Shown: positions 30,744 through 31,434 of the stretch, one piece after another
Layout: each line of letters starts with the position of its first letter
How positions within the stretch are numbered: position 1 is the stretch's first letter
DNA from: JALYJG01 sp033763555
Lineage (GTDB): Bacteria > Pseudomonadota > Alphaproteobacteria > UBA9219
Assembly: GCA_033763555.1 (NCBI GenBank)
Contig: JANRKK010000014.1
Location: 1 to 31,434 of the forward strand
Direction of reading: 5' to 3'
Length of the DNA stretch: 31,434 nucleotides
Notes under the pieces: generated by a model
Databases searched by the model: none
What the model saw: the letters and a program-made list of their open reading frames with translations, nothing else
Told to the model about the DNA's origin: nothing
Position numbers and translations under genes: made by a program

Positions 30744-31433
30744 TTAACGCTGGTCCAATTTCAGCTCAATTCTGCGGTTTTTGGCCCGGGCGGCCGGGGT
30801 GGCGGCTTTCTCCAGGGGCTGGAATTCCCCGAAGCCCGCGGCGGCAAGGCGCTCGGCGGGAATGCCTTGAGCGGCCAGGAACTTCACCACCGACAGCGCG
30901 CGCGCGGTGGACAGTTCCCAGTTGGACGCGAACAGCCGGGTGGAAATCGGCACCGTGTCGGTGTGCCCGTCGACGCGCAGGATCCAGTTCACTTCGGGCG
31001 GAATCTGGCGGCTGATCTCGAGCAGCGTCTGGGCCAGTTGCACCATCTGGCGCTGACCCTCGACGCCCAACTCCGCCGAGCCCGACGCGAACAGCACCTC
31101 GGACTGGAACACGAAACGGTCGCCGACCACCGACACGCCGGGCCGCGCGCCCAAAATATCGCGCAAGCGGCCGAAAAATTCCGAGCGGTAGCGCTGCAGT
31201 TCCTGCACCTTGCCCGCCAGCGCGCGGTTCATGCGCCGGCCGAGATCGCTGATCTGCGCCTTCTGCTCGGCGGTAAGTTTGTCCGAAGCGTCCAAGGTCG
31301 CCGAGAGGCGCGCGAGTTCCTGCTGCAACTCCTGCAACTGCTGGGCCATCAGCGCGGCCTGGGCTTGGGCGTCGGCCGACAAGCGACGTTCCTCGGCGAT
31401 GGCGCTGTCGCTGCCCGCGACCCTGGCCCCGAG
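30744..31433 (-). CDS. OmpA/MotB-like peptidoglycan-binding protein, 5'-truncated by the window edge
   Basis: The frame is open to the window end, so the N-terminus is missing; a TTG at 31382 is not a credible start because coding continues upstream. The visible N-terminal part is an Ala/Gln/Leu-rich coiled coil (AQQLQELQQELARLSATLD). The C-terminal domain is OmpA-like, binding peptidoglycan: LFASGSAEL, VDGHTDTVPI, NWELSTARALSVVKFL, and NRRIELKL at the end. Such coiled-coil plus OmpA proteins in Alphaproteobacteria are annotated as peptidoglycan-binding or MotB-like; with the membrane segment outside the window I cannot say whether this is a motor stator. This gene is visibly more GC-rich than the rest of the window. 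Confidence 0.85.
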   Translation of the reverse strand, partial: LGARVAGSDSAIAEERRLSADAQAQAALMAQQLQELQQELARLSATLDASDKLTAEQKAQISDLGRRMNRALAGKVQELQRYRSEFFGRLRDILGARPGVSVVGDRFVFQSEVLFASGSAELGVEGQRQMVQLAQTLLEISRQIPPEVNWILRVDGHTDTVPISTRLFASNWELSTARALSVVKFLAAQGIPAERLAAAGFGEFQPLEKAATPAARAKNRRIELKLDQR

Positions 31434-31434
31434 C

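Noticed and set aside
1..31434. tRNA or rRNA genes, CRISPR arrays, insertion sequences, prophage genes
   Set aside because: Intergenic stretches were read for cloverleaf arms, regular direct repeats with spacers and transposase-like frames; none was found.

Overview
The window reads as chromosomal DNA of an alphaproteobacterium. It carries a full-length CtrA, a LexA gene with the alphaproteobacterial GTTC-N7-GTTC type of SOS box, an RNase E with an acidic insert in its S1 domain, zinc-free L36 and L31 proteins, and LPS heptose genes. I cannot name the genus. Most of the window is moderately GC-rich, conserved housekeeping DNA. The sigma-pair/phosphodiesterase block (about 15.96-19.4 kb and onward) and the alarmone-hydrolase-like gene (7.96-8.94 kb) are visibly more AT-rich. 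The last kilobase is visibly more GC-rich.

Layout, left to right. 1-3.8 kb (+): the 3' end of a UbiB/AarF kinase-like gene overlaps a WecA/WbpL-type polyprenyl-phosphate sugar-1-phosphate transferase, followed by a WbpM/CapD-type UDP-sugar dehydratase, a module that starts surface polysaccharide synthesis. 3.9-8.9 kb (+): a YggT-family membrane protein, folD, rne, and a stand-alone HD protein with the full active-site pattern of (p)ppGpp hydrolases. 8.9-11.4 kb (-): hldD-hldE for ADP-heptose, divergent from ilvA (+, 11.5-13.1 kb). A large palindromic repeat separates ilvA from convergent cysS (-), and ctrA (-) lies upstream of cysS. 15.4-15.7 kb: a divergent regulatory region between ctrA and rpmJ (+).

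15.9-20.7 kb (+): two overlapping genes for divergent RpoD-like sigma factors, then a protein whose spaced residues match eukaryote-type class I cyclic-nucleotide phosphodiesterases. This is the most unusual part of the window. 20.65-29.6 kb (-): a TPR/GT9-like protein, rpsD, a soluble lytic transglycosylase, a family-4-like uracil-DNA glycosylase, lexA, panC, infC (apparently using an AUC start codon) and a CCA-adding enzyme. 29.6-30.3 kb (+): a PAP2 phosphatase. 30.3 kb to the end (-): rpmE and a truncated OmpA/MotB-like gene.

The genes group into envelope biogenesis (UbiB neighbour, WbpL/WbpM-like, hldDE, slt, PAP2, OmpA-like), translation (rpmJ, rpsD, infC, rpmE, cysS, cca), DNA repair (lexA with the glycosylase directly behind it) and regulation (ctrA, the sigma pair, and two nucleotide-second-messenger hydrolase candidates). 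No tRNA, rRNA, CRISPR array, insertion sequence or phage gene was recognised.
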